Positions 47,039 to 54,861 of a stretch of 64,000 bases of DNA are shown here, in pieces. The notes under the pieces are model-generated. The model was given only the letters and a program-made list of their open reading frames with translations. It made no database searches and was not told the origin of the DNA. Made by a program: the position numbers and the translations under genes. The stretch lies in the NCBI RefSeq assembly GCF_010731575.1, contig NZ_AP022617.1, positions 5,580,001 through 5,644,000 of the forward strand, given 5' to 3'. Source of the DNA: Mycolicibacterium monacense (GTDB lineage Bacteria > Actinomycetota > Actinomycetes > Mycobacteriales > Mycobacteriaceae). Position 1 is the stretch's first letter. Each line of letters opens with the position of its first letter.

Positions 47039-47683
47039 TCAGTCCCAACGGTTCTCGGTGACGAACTCGGCCAGTGGACGGCCCAGCGCCCACCGGTCGA
47101 GTTCGAGGACGGGGCGGTCGGGAAAGTCCGGTACGGGTCCCAGGCAGAGCACCGCGACGGGTTCGGCGCCGTCGGGCATGCCCAGCAGGCCGGCGAGGCG
47201 GCGCGGGTCGAAGATCGACACCCACCCCATGCCGAGCCCTTCGGCGCGCGCCGCCAGCCACATGTTCTGGATCGCGCACGACACCGATGCGAGGTCCATG
47301 TGCGGCAGTGTGCGCCGTCCGAAGACGTGACGTTCGCGGCCGTCGCGCAACGCGACCACGAGCAGTTCGGCGCAGTCGAGGACGCCTTCGACCTTGAGTG
47401 CCAGGAACTCCTCGCCGCGTGGGCCGAGCGCCTCGGCGGTGTGATGCCGTTCCTCGTCGACCAGGGCGTGGATGTCGCGCCGCAGGGCGGGGTCGGTGAT
47501 GCGGATGAACCGCCACGGCTGCATCAGACCGACGCTCGGGGCGGCGTGCGCAGCGGCCAGCAACCGGGCGAGCACCTCGTCGGGCACCTTCTCGCCGGGG
47601 ACGAACCGCCGCATGTCGCGGCGTTCGGTGATGGCGCGGTAGACGGCGTGGCGTTCGGCGTCGGTGAACGCGTGGTCGGTCAC
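47039..47683 (-). CDS. bluB: 5,6-dimethylbenzimidazole synthase BluB
   Basis: Flavin-destroying nitroreductase-fold enzyme that makes the lower ligand of vitamin B12 from FMNH2. The 214 residues contain YRAITERRDMRRF, AAPSVGLMQPWRFI, the long LPHMDLASVSCAIQNMWLAARAEGLGMGWVSIF and FPDRPVLELDRWALGRPLAEFVTENRWD. These match mycobacterial BluB (Rv0306). GTG 47683 is preferred over GTG 47722 because TACCCT (47691-47696, minus strand) ends 7 nt upstream, a leaderless promoter. It is divergent from the sulfurtransferase. Confidence 0.9.
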   Translation of the reverse strand: MTDHAFTDAERHAVYRAITERRDMRRFVPGEKVPDEVLARLLAAAHAAPSVGLMQPWRFIRITDPALRRDIHALVDEERHHTAEALGPRGEEFLALKVEGVLDCAELLVVALRDGRERHVFGRRTLPHMDLASVSCAIQNMWLAARAEGLGMGWVSIFDPRRLAGLLGMPDGAEPVAVLCLGPVPDFPDRPVLELDRWALGRPLAEFVTENRWD

Positions 47684-47715
47684 AACGCTCAGGGTAGGGA
47701 TGCGACGATCGAGGC

Positions 47716-48552
47716 GTGACACGCGCCGACGTCTTGATCACCGTGGGGGAGTTGGCCGAGCTCCTCGCCGCGGGCCGTCCGGTCACCCTCCTCGACGTCC
47801 GTTGGCAGCTCGCGCAGCCCGACGGGCGCGACGACTACGCCGCCGGGCACCTGCCGGGCGCGGTCTACGTCAGCCTCGAAGACGAACTCTCCGACCACAC
47901 CGTCACCGGCCGCGGCCGCCATCCGCTTCCGTCGGGCGCCGCGGTGCAGGCCGCCGCCCGCAGGTGGGGTGTGCGCGACGGCGTCCCCACCGTCGTCTAC
48001 GACGACTGGAACCGCGCGGGTTCGGCGCGCGCGTGGTGGGTGCTCACCGCGGCCGGTGTCGCCGACGTCCGGATCCTCGACGGCGGACTGGCCGCCTGGA
48101 CCGCCGCGGGCGGAGCGCTGGAGGCCGGCGCGGTCACCGCGTCGCCCGGCGATGTGACGGTGCTCCACGACGATCTCTACCGCGGCGCGTTGCCGACCCT
48201 GACCGCCGGGGAGGTGGCGACCTTCGACGGCGTGCTGCTCGACGCGAGGGCGCCCGAACGGTTCCGCGGTGAGGTGGAACCGGTCGATCCGGTGGCCGGC
48301 CACATCCCCGGCGCCGAGAACGTCCCCAGCACGGCCCTGTTGACCGCCGCCGGCACGTTCCGGCCCGCCGCCGACCTCGCCGGCGTCCTCGACCGGGCCC
48401 GCGGGGACGCCGGTGTGTATTGCGGCTCGGGTGTCACGGCGGCGGTCGTGGTCGCCGCGCTGCGCGCCGCGGGCGTGCAGACCCGGCTGTTCCCGGGGTC
48501 CTGGTCGCAGTGGTGTGCCGATCCGGCGCGGCCGGTGGCGACCGGCGACTGA
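47716..48552 (+). CDS. sseB: Thiosulfate/3-mercaptopyruvate sulfurtransferase (rhodanese)
   Basis: 278 residues with two rhodanese domains. The N-terminal inactive copy has TLLDVRWQ and YAAGHLPGAVYVSL. The C-terminal copy has LLDARAPERFRGEVEPVDPVAGHIPGAENVPS and the catalytic loop VYCGSGVTA (Cys). It is like mycobacterial SseB. GTG start 47716. It is unrelated in function to the zinc genes around it, although it ends 46 bp before znuA. Confidence 0.87.
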   Translation: MTRADVLITVGELAELLAAGRPVTLLDVRWQLAQPDGRDDYAAGHLPGAVYVSLEDELSDHTVTGRGRHPLPSGAAVQAAARRWGVRDGVPTVVYDDWNRAGSARAWWVLTAAGVADVRILDGGLAAWTAAGGALEAGAVTASPGDVTVLHDDLYRGALPTLTAGEVATFDGVLLDARAPERFRGEVEPVDPVAGHIPGAENVPSTALLTAAGTFRPAADLAGVLDRARGDAGVYCGSGVTAAVVVAALRAAGVQTRLFPGSWSQWCADPARPVATGD

Positions 48553-48576
48553 GCCGGCTCGGATCGCACCTGGAAA

Positions 48577-48594
48577 TGCAAACCGTTATCATTA
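48577..48594 (+). promoter_or_regulatory. Zur-like box and -10 of znuA
   Basis: TGCAAACCGTTATCATTA matches TGAAAATGATTTTCATTA at 13 of 18 positions and ends 5 nt before GTG 48599. It overlaps TTATCAT, a probable leaderless -10. CCGTTA-TCAT-TAACGG is a perfect palindrome across its right half (48583-48598). Confidence 0.65.
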
Positions 48595-48598
48595 ACGG

Positions 48599-49558
48599 GT
48601 GCGACTGAAACTTCGACGTGTGTTGACGACCGGTTTTGCGGCGGCCGCCGTGCCCCTCGCGATGACCGCCTGCTCGGGAGGCGGCGATTCGGCGGCGCCG
48701 AGCGAGCAACCCGGCGGTGAGTGCCCGACGGAGCCGGTGTCGGTGGTGGTCAGTGTCGACCAGTGGGGTGGCATCGTCTCCCAGCTCGGCGGCCAGTGCG
48801 CGACGGTCTCCACCGTGGTCGCGAGTTCGTCGGTCGACCCGCACGACTTCGAACCCGCACCCAAGGACGCGGCGCTCTTCGAGGGTGCGCAACTGATCGT
48901 CGTCAACGGCGGCCACTACGACGAGTGGGCCTCCAAACTCGCCGAGGGATCGGCACCGGACGCACCGGTGATCGATGCGGCCGAGGTGAGCGCAGAGGCT
49001 GCCGACGTCGGCGCGGACATGCACGCTGCGAACCCGCACATCTGGTACAGCCCCGCCGCGGTGACGGCGGTTGCCGATGCGGTCACCGCGGAGCTCGGCA
49101 GGCTCGCACCCGATGCGGCGGACTACTTCACCGAACGTCAGGCCGAGTTCGGCGATGCGCTCGCGCCCTACCATCAGGTCATCGGATCCATCAAAGCCAC
49201 GGCCGCAGGCAAGACCTACGCCGCCACCGAGAACGTCTTCGACGACATGGCCGCCGCCGTCGGGCTGACGAACCGCACCCCGCCCGGCTACCAGGCCGCC
49301 GCCGCGAACGAGAGCGACCCCTCACCGGCCGATCTGGACGCGTTCCTGCGCCTGCTGAGCGACCGCGGCGTCGACGTCCTCATCTACAACGTGCAGACCG
49401 AAGGGTCTGTCCCACAACAGATCCGGGCCGCCGCCGAACAGGCGGGAGTGCCCGTCGTCGAGGTGACGGAGTCCGTGCCGCCCGGTGCCGCGTCGTTCCA
49501 GGCCTGGCAGGTCGACCAACTCTCGGCGCTGGCCGAGGCGCTCGGTGTCGGCGGCTGA
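48599..49558 (+). CDS. znuA: Zinc ABC transporter substrate-binding lipoprotein
   Basis: 319 residues. Signal peptide with lipobox MTAC (PLAMTACSGGG). The cluster A-I fold has metal-ligand blocks SSSVDPHDFEP (His), HAANPHIWYSP (His), ENVFDDM and EVTESVPPG. It captures zinc outside the membrane for ZnuC-ZnuB. Unlike the aztC remnant, this gene is complete. znuC overlaps its 3' end by 14 bp. A Zur-like box covers the promoter. Confidence 0.93.
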   Translation: MRLKLRRVLTTGFAAAAVPLAMTACSGGGDSAAPSEQPGGECPTEPVSVVVSVDQWGGIVSQLGGQCATVSTVVASSSVDPHDFEPAPKDAALFEGAQLIVVNGGHYDEWASKLAEGSAPDAPVIDAAEVSAEAADVGADMHAANPHIWYSPAAVTAVADAVTAELGRLAPDAADYFTERQAEFGDALAPYHQVIGSIKATAAGKTYAATENVFDDMAAAVGLTNRTPPGYQAAAANESDPSPADLDAFLRLLSDRGVDVLIYNVQTEGSVPQQIRAAAEQAGVPVVEVTESVPPGAASFQAWQVDQLSALAEALGVGG

Positions 49559-50318
49559 GCCGGCGCTGACGTTCCGCGACGTCAGCGTGGTCAGGGGGCG
49601 TCACACGGTCTGGTCGCAGGCCGACTTCGACGTTCCCGCGGGCGGTGTCGTCGCGGTCATCGGCAGCAACGGCGCGGGTAAGACCACCCTGCTGCAGGTG
49701 GTGCTGGGCCTGCTGCCGCCGTCGACCGGCCGGGTCGAGGTGTTCGGCAGGCCACCGGGTGCGCTCAACGGCCAGATCGGTTACGTCCCACAGAACTACG
49801 GTTCGAACGCCGGTGAGGCGATCCGCGCCCGCGATGCGGTCATGCTGGGTCTCAACGGACACCGGTGGGGTCTGGGCCGGGCCTCGCGCGAGGACCGTGA
49901 GCGCGTCGACAGGGCGTTGGCCGCAGTCGACGCGACGGCGATCGCGGACCGGCGCCTGTCCCAACTGTCCGGCGGCCAGCGTCAGCGTGTCGCCCTCGCC
50001 GAAGCGCTGGTCGGCCGCCCGAGGATGCTCATCCTCGACGAACCGCTGGCCGCACTGGACATGCGCAGTCAGCACGAACTCGTCGCGCTGGTGAAGACGG
50101 TCAACGAGCAGTTCGGGGTCACCGTGCTGGTCGTGGCGCACGATCTGAATCCGCTGCTGCCCATCCTCACCGGGGCGATCTACCTGCTCGACGGGCATCC
50201 GCACTACGACACCCTCGACGGGGTGGTCGACGACACACTGCTCACCCACCTGTACGGCGCCGCTGTTGAAGTGGTGCACACCCCGCAGGGCGATCTCTAC
50301 GTGCGGAGGATGCGGTGA
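49545..50318 (+). CDS. znuC: Zinc ABC transporter ATPase
   Basis: 257 residues: Walker A GSNGAGKTT, Q-loop GYVPQNYG, signature LSGGQRQRVALAEAL, Walker B MLILDEPLAALD and switch His VAHDLNP. GTG 49545 starts inside znuA (14-bp overlap), giving VSAAEPALTFRDVSVVRG; no homology lies upstream. The stop overlaps the znuB start (GTGA). Confidence 0.93.
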   Translation: MSAAEPALTFRDVSVVRGRHTVWSQADFDVPAGGVVAVIGSNGAGKTTLLQVVLGLLPPSTGRVEVFGRPPGALNGQIGYVPQNYGSNAGEAIRARDAVMLGLNGHRWGLGRASREDRERVDRALAAVDATAIADRRLSQLSGGQRQRVALAEALVGRPRMLILDEPLAALDMRSQHELVALVKTVNEQFGVTVLVVAHDLNPLLPILTGAIYLLDGHPHYDTLDGVVDDTLLTHLYGAAVEVVHTPQGDLYVRRMR

Positions 50319-51181
50319 CGACCTCGCTTGTGGCGCTCTCCTACCAGGACAACTGGTGGCAGATCCTGACGTCGGCCTTCATGCGCAACGCACTGGTGGG
50401 CGGCACCATCGTGGCGTTGGCCGCCGGGCTGATCGGATACTTCGTCGTCGTCCGCAACACCGCGTTCGCCGCCCACGCACTCGCCCACATCGGTCTGCCC
50501 GGCGCGACGGGCGCCGCCCTGCTCGGACTCCCGGTGGCACTGGGACTCGGGGTGTTCTGCATCGGTGGTGCACTCGTCATCGGCGCGCTGGGGCGGCGGG
50601 CGGCCGACCGTGAGGTGGCGACGGGGACGGTGCTGGCCATGGCGACGGGGCTCGGATTGCTGTTCAACTCTCTGGCGACACGCAATTCGAGCACGATGAC
50701 CAACGTGTTGTTCGGCAATCTGCTGGCGATCACCGGCGAGCAGATCGTGTCGTTCGCGGTGCTGCTCGGCGTGTTGGCGGCGGGTATCGGCGTGATCTAC
50801 CGGCCGCTGCTGTTCACCTCGGTCAACGCCCAGGTGGCCGACGCCAAGGGCGTACCGGTGCGCGGCCTTTCGGTGGTGTTCATGGTGCTGCTCGGTCTCA
50901 CGGTGACGATGGCCGTACAGGCGGTCGGGACGCTGCTGCTGTTCGCGTTGGTGGTGACGCCCGCCGCGGCGGCGATCATGCTGACCGCGCGCCCCGCGGC
51001 GGCGATCGCGCTGTCGACGGCGGTGAACCTGGTCGCGGTCTGGTTCGGCCTCGCGCTGTCGGCGATGTTCAACGCCCCACCCAGTTTCATCATCGTGACC
51101 ATCGCGTGCGGGGTGTGGGCGGTGGTGTGGGCGGTCGAACGCGGCCTGCGGTCGTCGGCCGACCGCGTGCTGGTCACCTGA
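50315..51181 (+). CDS. znuB: Zinc ABC transporter permease
   Basis: 288-residue ABC-3 family permease with about eight TM segments. It contains the family block FVVVRNTAFAAHALAHIGLPGATGAALLG, the later VNAQVADAKGVPVRGLSVVFM and TLLLFALVVTPAAAAIML. It is complete, in contrast to the frameshifted permease at 43 kb. GTG 50315 overlaps znuC, so znuA-znuC-znuB is a compact operon. Confidence 0.92.
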   Translation: MTTSLVALSYQDNWWQILTSAFMRNALVGGTIVALAAGLIGYFVVVRNTAFAAHALAHIGLPGATGAALLGLPVALGLGVFCIGGALVIGALGRRAADREVATGTVLAMATGLGLLFNSLATRNSSTMTNVLFGNLLAITGEQIVSFAVLLGVLAAGIGVIYRPLLFTSVNAQVADAKGVPVRGLSVVFMVLLGLTVTMAVQAVGTLLLFALVVTPAAAAIMLTARPAAAIALSTAVNLVAVWFGLALSAMFNAPPSFIIVTIACGVWAVVWAVERGLRSSADRVLVT

Positions 51182-51197
51182 CGGCGCCCGCATCGGC

Positions 51198-51211
51198 TAA
51201 CGTGGCAGAGC
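51198..51211 (+). promoter_or_regulatory. Leaderless promoter of the LacI-type regulator
   Basis: TAACGT (51198-51203) ends 8 nt before ATG 51212. Confidence 0.45.
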
Positions 51212-52312
51212 ATGTCCAGGAGTGCGGAGCCGCGGCGCCATGCGACCCTGGCCTCGCTCGCCGCGGAACTGAAGGTCAGCCGCACCACGATCTCCAATGC
51301 GTACAACCGGCCGGACCAGTTGTCGGCCGAACTGCGCGAGCGAATCTTCAGCGCCGCCAAACGCCTCGGCTACCCCGGCCCCGATCCGGTGGCCAGATCG
51401 CTGCGCACCCGCAGGGCCGGTGCGGTCGGGCTGATGATCACCGAACCGCTCAACTACTCCTTCAGCGATCCGGCCGCACTGGATTTCGTTGCGGGCCTTG
51501 CGGAATCGTGTGAGGAGGCCGGCCAGGGGCTGCTCCTGGTCGCCATCGGGCCGAACCGCAGCGTGGCGGACGGTTCGGCCGCCGTCCTGGCCGCCGGCGT
51601 CGACGGTTTCGTCATCTACTCCGCGAGCGACGACGATCCGTACCTTCCGGTCGTGCAGCAGCGGCACCTGCCGGTGGTGGTGGTCGACCAACCCAAAGAC
51701 GTCCCCGGCACCTCCCGCGTGGGTATCGACGACCGCGCGGCGATGCGTGAGTTGACCGAATACGTTCTGGGCCTTGGCCACCGCGACATCGGACTGCTCA
51801 CGATGCGGCTCGGCCTGGACCGGCCCGACGGCGATCCCCGCCCCGCCGTCGCCCATCCGGACCGGCTGCGGACACCGCACTTCCACGTTCAGCGTGAGCG
51901 CATCGGAGGTGTGTTCGACGCGATCGCCGCGGCCGGACTCGATCAGCGCGCGGTGACGGTCGTCGAGAGCTACGAGCACCTGCCCACTTCGGGCGGCGCG
52001 GCCGCCGAGGTCGCGCTGGCCACCAACCCGCGGCTGACGGCGCTGATGTGCACCGCCGACGTGCTCGCGCTGTCGGCGATGGACCATCTGCGCTCGCGCG
52101 GCATCTACGTCCCGGGACAGATGACGGTCACGGGGTTCGACGGCATCCCCGATGCGGTGCGCCGCGGACTGACCACGGTCGTCCAACCGAGTATGGAGAA
52201 GGGGCGTCGCGCGGGAAGGCTGCTGCACCAGCCACCCCGTAACGGTCTGCCCGTCGTCGACATCCTCGACACCCGCATGGTGCGCGGCCGCACCGCCGGT
52301 GCGCCCGCCTGA
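51212..52312 (+). CDS. LacI-family transcriptional regulator (Rv3575c-like)
   Basis: 366 residues. The N-terminal LacI HTH and hinge read ATLASLAAELKVSRTTISNAYNRPDQLSAELRERIFSAAKRLGY. A periplasmic-binding-protein-like effector domain follows (GAVGLMITEPLNYSF... VSVVDQP-like core ... ALMCTADVLALSAMDHLRSRG, VTGFDGIPDA). A ~30-residue insertion around GLDRPDGDPRPAVAHPDRLRTPHF is notable. The ligand is unknown, but placement next to trehalose-phosphatase genes hints at sugar control. It resembles M. tuberculosis Rv3575c in the kstR neighbourhood. Confidence 0.88.
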   Translation: MSRSAEPRRHATLASLAAELKVSRTTISNAYNRPDQLSAELRERIFSAAKRLGYPGPDPVARSLRTRRAGAVGLMITEPLNYSFSDPAALDFVAGLAESCEEAGQGLLLVAIGPNRSVADGSAAVLAAGVDGFVIYSASDDDPYLPVVQQRHLPVVVVDQPKDVPGTSRVGIDDRAAMRELTEYVLGLGHRDIGLLTMRLGLDRPDGDPRPAVAHPDRLRTPHFHVQRERIGGVFDAIAAAGLDQRAVTVVESYEHLPTSGGAAAEVALATNPRLTALMCTADVLALSAMDHLRSRGIYVPGQMTVTGFDGIPDAVRRGLTTVVQPSMEKGRRAGRLLHQPPRNGLPVVDILDTRMVRGRTAGAPA

Positions 52313-52315
52313 CCG

Positions 52316-53245
52316 CTACCCGCTGCGGGCGCGCCACAGGTCGACCGTCGGGGCGAGCGCATCGACGAGCATCGGCAACTGCGGCGCCATCGCCAGGCAG
52401 GCCACCGCGGCGAGCAGACCCGCCGACTCGGTGAGCGCGACCACCCGGTCGTCGAGTGTGCGCAGACCGAGTTCGGTGGCGGCCGCGTCGTAGGCGGCCC
52501 GGCCCTCGGGTCCGACCATCGCGAGGTCCGACTCCACCGCGCCCAGCGTCACCGACTCGAAGTCCGACCAGTATTCGCCGGTGGGTGTGACGATCATGTT
52601 GTGAAACGGTGCGTCGCCGTGGATCGGCTGGACGTCGACGCCGGGAAACGCCGACTCGAACGCCGCGCGCGACGTCAGTATCGGCGCGATTCGGTCCCAA
52701 TCCCGTTGTGCCCGATGCAGATCAGCTCTGGCGAGCAGGTCCGGGTGGTGTTCGAGTTCGGCCAGGGCCGCGGGAATGTAGGTGTCGAACTGCGTCCAGA
52801 ACCCCAGCCCCTCACCGGGGTAGTCACGCAGCGCGGCATGCAGCCGCGCCGTCGACGCGCACCGTTGCGGCCAGTCCGGCTCGGCGTCGGAGACGGCGTC
52901 CAGATACTGCCAGAAGGTCATCGAAAAACCGTCGCGGACAACGGGTTCGCGTGGCACCAGGGGACTGGGCGGCACCACCGGGAAGCCGCGGTCGGCCAAC
53001 CAGCCCGCGACCGCGAGTTCGGCTTGCTGCTGAGCCGTCTGCCGGTCGGGGCGGGCTCGCAGCGAGGGCGGCAGCACCGTCGGAACCCGCACCGCCACCG
53101 GCGCGGGCGCCAGGTGCACGATGACGGAGAAGACGTCGTAGAGCACACGCGGCTCGTCGACGTGCAGACCGAGGTGGCGTCCGGCGGAGGCCGCCGCCGC
53201 GACGGCCCGCGTGGTCCGCGCGGTCAGCTCGTCAGGAGTGAGCAC
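52316..53245 (-). CDS. Phosphotransferase of the APH (aminoglycoside/choline kinase-like) family
   Basis: 309 residues. The APH fold has the catalytic loop QPIHGDAPFHNMIVTPTG (HGDxxxxN) and the metal motif YWSDFESV (DFE in place of DFD). The N-lobe Lys is not obvious. Family members phosphorylate small molecules such as sugars, choline or antibiotics; nothing here marks it as a resistance enzyme. GTG 53245 overlaps the upstream otsB stop by 14 bp, so the two are coupled. Confidence 0.8.
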   Translation of the reverse strand: MLTPDELTARTTRAVAAAASAGRHLGLHVDEPRVLYDVFSVIVHLAPAPVAVRVPTVLPPSLRARPDRQTAQQQAELAVAGWLADRGFPVVPPSPLVPREPVVRDGFSMTFWQYLDAVSDAEPDWPQRCASTARLHAALRDYPGEGLGFWTQFDTYIPAALAELEHHPDLLARADLHRAQRDWDRIAPILTSRAAFESAFPGVDVQPIHGDAPFHNMIVTPTGEYWSDFESVTLGAVESDLAMVGPEGRAAYDAAATELGLRTLDDRVVALTESAGLLAAVACLAMAPQLPMLVDALAPTVDLWRARSG

Positions 53246-54002
53246 GACGCCGCACGGCCAGCAGGTACTCGAGCACCTCGGCCACGTCGCGGGGTTCGTC
53301 GACCCGGTACGCCGCCGCGGTGTCGCCGGGGCCGACCTTCACACCGATGTCGCCGTCGCGCATCCGGCGGAACGCCTTCTCGTCGGTGACGTCGTCGCCG
53401 AGGAACAGCACCGCCGAGGCGTCGTGCTGATCGCGCAGGATGTCGACGGCCTGTCCCTTGTCGGTCTGGATGACGGCGAACTCCTTGACCGCCTTGCCGT
53501 CGGTGACCTGCGCATCCCACCGCGCGGCCGCCTCGTTCGCGCGGTGCATCGCCGCTTCACCGTCGTCGGTCGAGGCGTTGCGCACGTGCAGCGCGACACT
53601 GGCGGGTTTGAGTTCGGTTGTCACACCGGCGTATTCGGCGGCGATCTCGTCGAGGGTCTGTTTGATCTCGACCAGCAGTGCTTCGGCTCGCTCATCGATG
53701 GGGGACAGGAACCCGGTGTCGAACTCCGCTCCGTGGCTGCCGACGAGGTGCACACGGCCGGACACCCCGGAGAGTTCCTTGAGCACGCCCAGTGCGCGGC
53801 CGGAGATCAGCGCGACCGTGGTGGCGGGCAGCGCAGCCAGTTCCTCCACCGCGGCCGCCGACGCGGGCAGCGGACGGGCGTCGGCGGGGTTGGACACGAT
53901 CGGCGCCAGCGTGCCGTCGTAGTCACAGGCGATCAGCAGACGCGGAAGTCGTGCGGCGCCGTCGAGCGCCTGGCGGAGATCTGTCGGTACGCCGTCGGCC
54001 AC
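53232..54002 (-). CDS. otsB: Trehalose-6-phosphate phosphatase
   Basis: Dephosphorylates trehalose 6-phosphate. The 256-residue HAD enzyme has motif I ACDYDGTLAPI (nucleophile Asp), ALISGR, the specificity loop VGSHGAEF, EIKP-like ELKPASVALHVRN, motif III Lys in DKGQAVD, and motif IV LFLGDDVTDEKAFR. It lacks the long N-terminal domain of mycobacterial OtsB2 (391 residues). The GTG start at 54002 lies 4 bp from the kstR stop, so it may be read from the kstR transcript. Confidence 0.92.
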   Translation of the reverse strand: MADGVPTDLRQALDGAARLPRLLIACDYDGTLAPIVSNPADARPLPASAAAVEELAALPATTVALISGRALGVLKELSGVSGRVHLVGSHGAEFDTGFLSPIDERAEALLVEIKQTLDEIAAEYAGVTTELKPASVALHVRNASTDDGEAAMHRANEAAARWDAQVTDGKAVKEFAVIQTDKGQAVDILRDQHDASAVLFLGDDVTDEKAFRRMRDGDIGVKVGPGDTAAAYRVDEPRDVAEVLEYLLAVRRRAHS

Positions 54003-54006
54003 GCGT

Positions 54007-54663
54007 TCAGATCTTAGGGCGGTCGCCGTCGCCGATGAGCAGCCGCACCGCCAAATCGAGCCGTTTGCTCACGTCGGTCGCCGAGGCGCGGCGGGTCAGC
54101 CACGCCAGCAGGTTCGACAGCCAGACGTCGGAGATGACGCGGGCGATGTGGTACTGGTCCTCGGTCGGTTCACCGTCGCTCATCGCGCGCGCGAACATCG
54201 AGTCCATCAGCTTTCCGACGTGATCGACCTCACCGGCGGCGGACGCGTCGGCGAACACGAACGCCCGCGTCATGGCCTCGGTCAGCAGCGGGTTGCGCTG
54301 CATTGCCCGGTTGAGCTTGCCGACCATGAAGTTCAGCCGCTGGTACGGCGTACCGCCGGCGAGCGCGGCACGGTCGGTCTTGGCGTCGATCCGCTCGAAC
54401 TCGCGGCCCAGCGCCGACACCAGCAGGTGCACCTTCGACGGGAAGTACCGGTAGAGGGTGCCGACGGCGACGTCCGCGCGTTCAGCGACCGCGCGCATCT
54501 GCACCGCCTCGTAACCGCCCTTCGACGCGATCGCGAGGGTCGCGTCGAGGATCCGCTTACGCCGCTCCCGCTGCGCCTCGGAGCCGAGTTCGGATTCCGC
54601 GAGTACCGCCACGTTCATCACCTCGCGTGGCCGAGAACCCGAGCTGCTTGCTGGCGACGACAT
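54007..54663 (-). CDS. kstR: TetR-family cholesterol catabolism repressor KstR
   Basis: Represses the cholesterol regulon; 3-oxo-cholestenoyl-CoA type ligands release it. The sequence AVLAESELGSEAQRERRKRILDATLAIASKGGYEAVQMRAVAERADVAVGTLYRYFPSKVHLLVSALGREF is nearly identical to mycobacterial KstR, with the HTH at ~45-75. The C-terminal domain is equally conserved. ATG 54663 gives 218 residues (MSSPASSSGSRPREVMNV...). ATG 54618 (203 residues) is closer to the 199-residue M. tuberculosis protein, so the start is uncertain. It is divergent from fadE34, with a KstR box between them. Confidence 0.95.
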   Translation of the reverse strand: MSSPASSSGSRPREVMNVAVLAESELGSEAQRERRKRILDATLAIASKGGYEAVQMRAVAERADVAVGTLYRYFPSKVHLLVSALGREFERIDAKTDRAALAGGTPYQRLNFMVGKLNRAMQRNPLLTEAMTRAFVFADASAAGEVDHVGKLMDSMFARAMSDGEPTEDQYHIARVISDVWLSNLLAWLTRRASATDVSKRLDLAVRLLIGDGDRPKI

Positions 54664-54805
54664 GCCGTGTGATGCTCCTTCATCGTGCGTATCCCCCCAA
54701 AACGATACGCATGCCGGGCTCCGTTTTCTCGCCTCAGCCCTGGTGGCGTCGGCCACGTGGGCTGCTGCGATGCCGGTCGACTTGACGGTCGAACACTGTC
54801 ACCAT

Positions 54806-54819
54806 TAGAACACGTTCTA
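54806..54819. promoter_or_regulatory. KstR operator, kstR/fadE34
   Basis: TAGAACACGTTCTA fits the TnnAACnnGTTnnA KstR consensus exactly and is almost perfectly palindromic. It lies 142 bp from the kstR start and 42 bp before the fadE34 ATG 54862. It could control both genes. Confidence 0.92.
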
Positions 54820-54861
54820 GTGAGGAGTATGGCCTTCTCACCCGAGGCTAGGAGTCCGGAA

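Noticed and set aside
52316..53245. Aminoglycoside resistance gene
   Set aside because: Only the general APH fold is visible; its coupling to otsB and chromosomal setting give no evidence of a resistance role.
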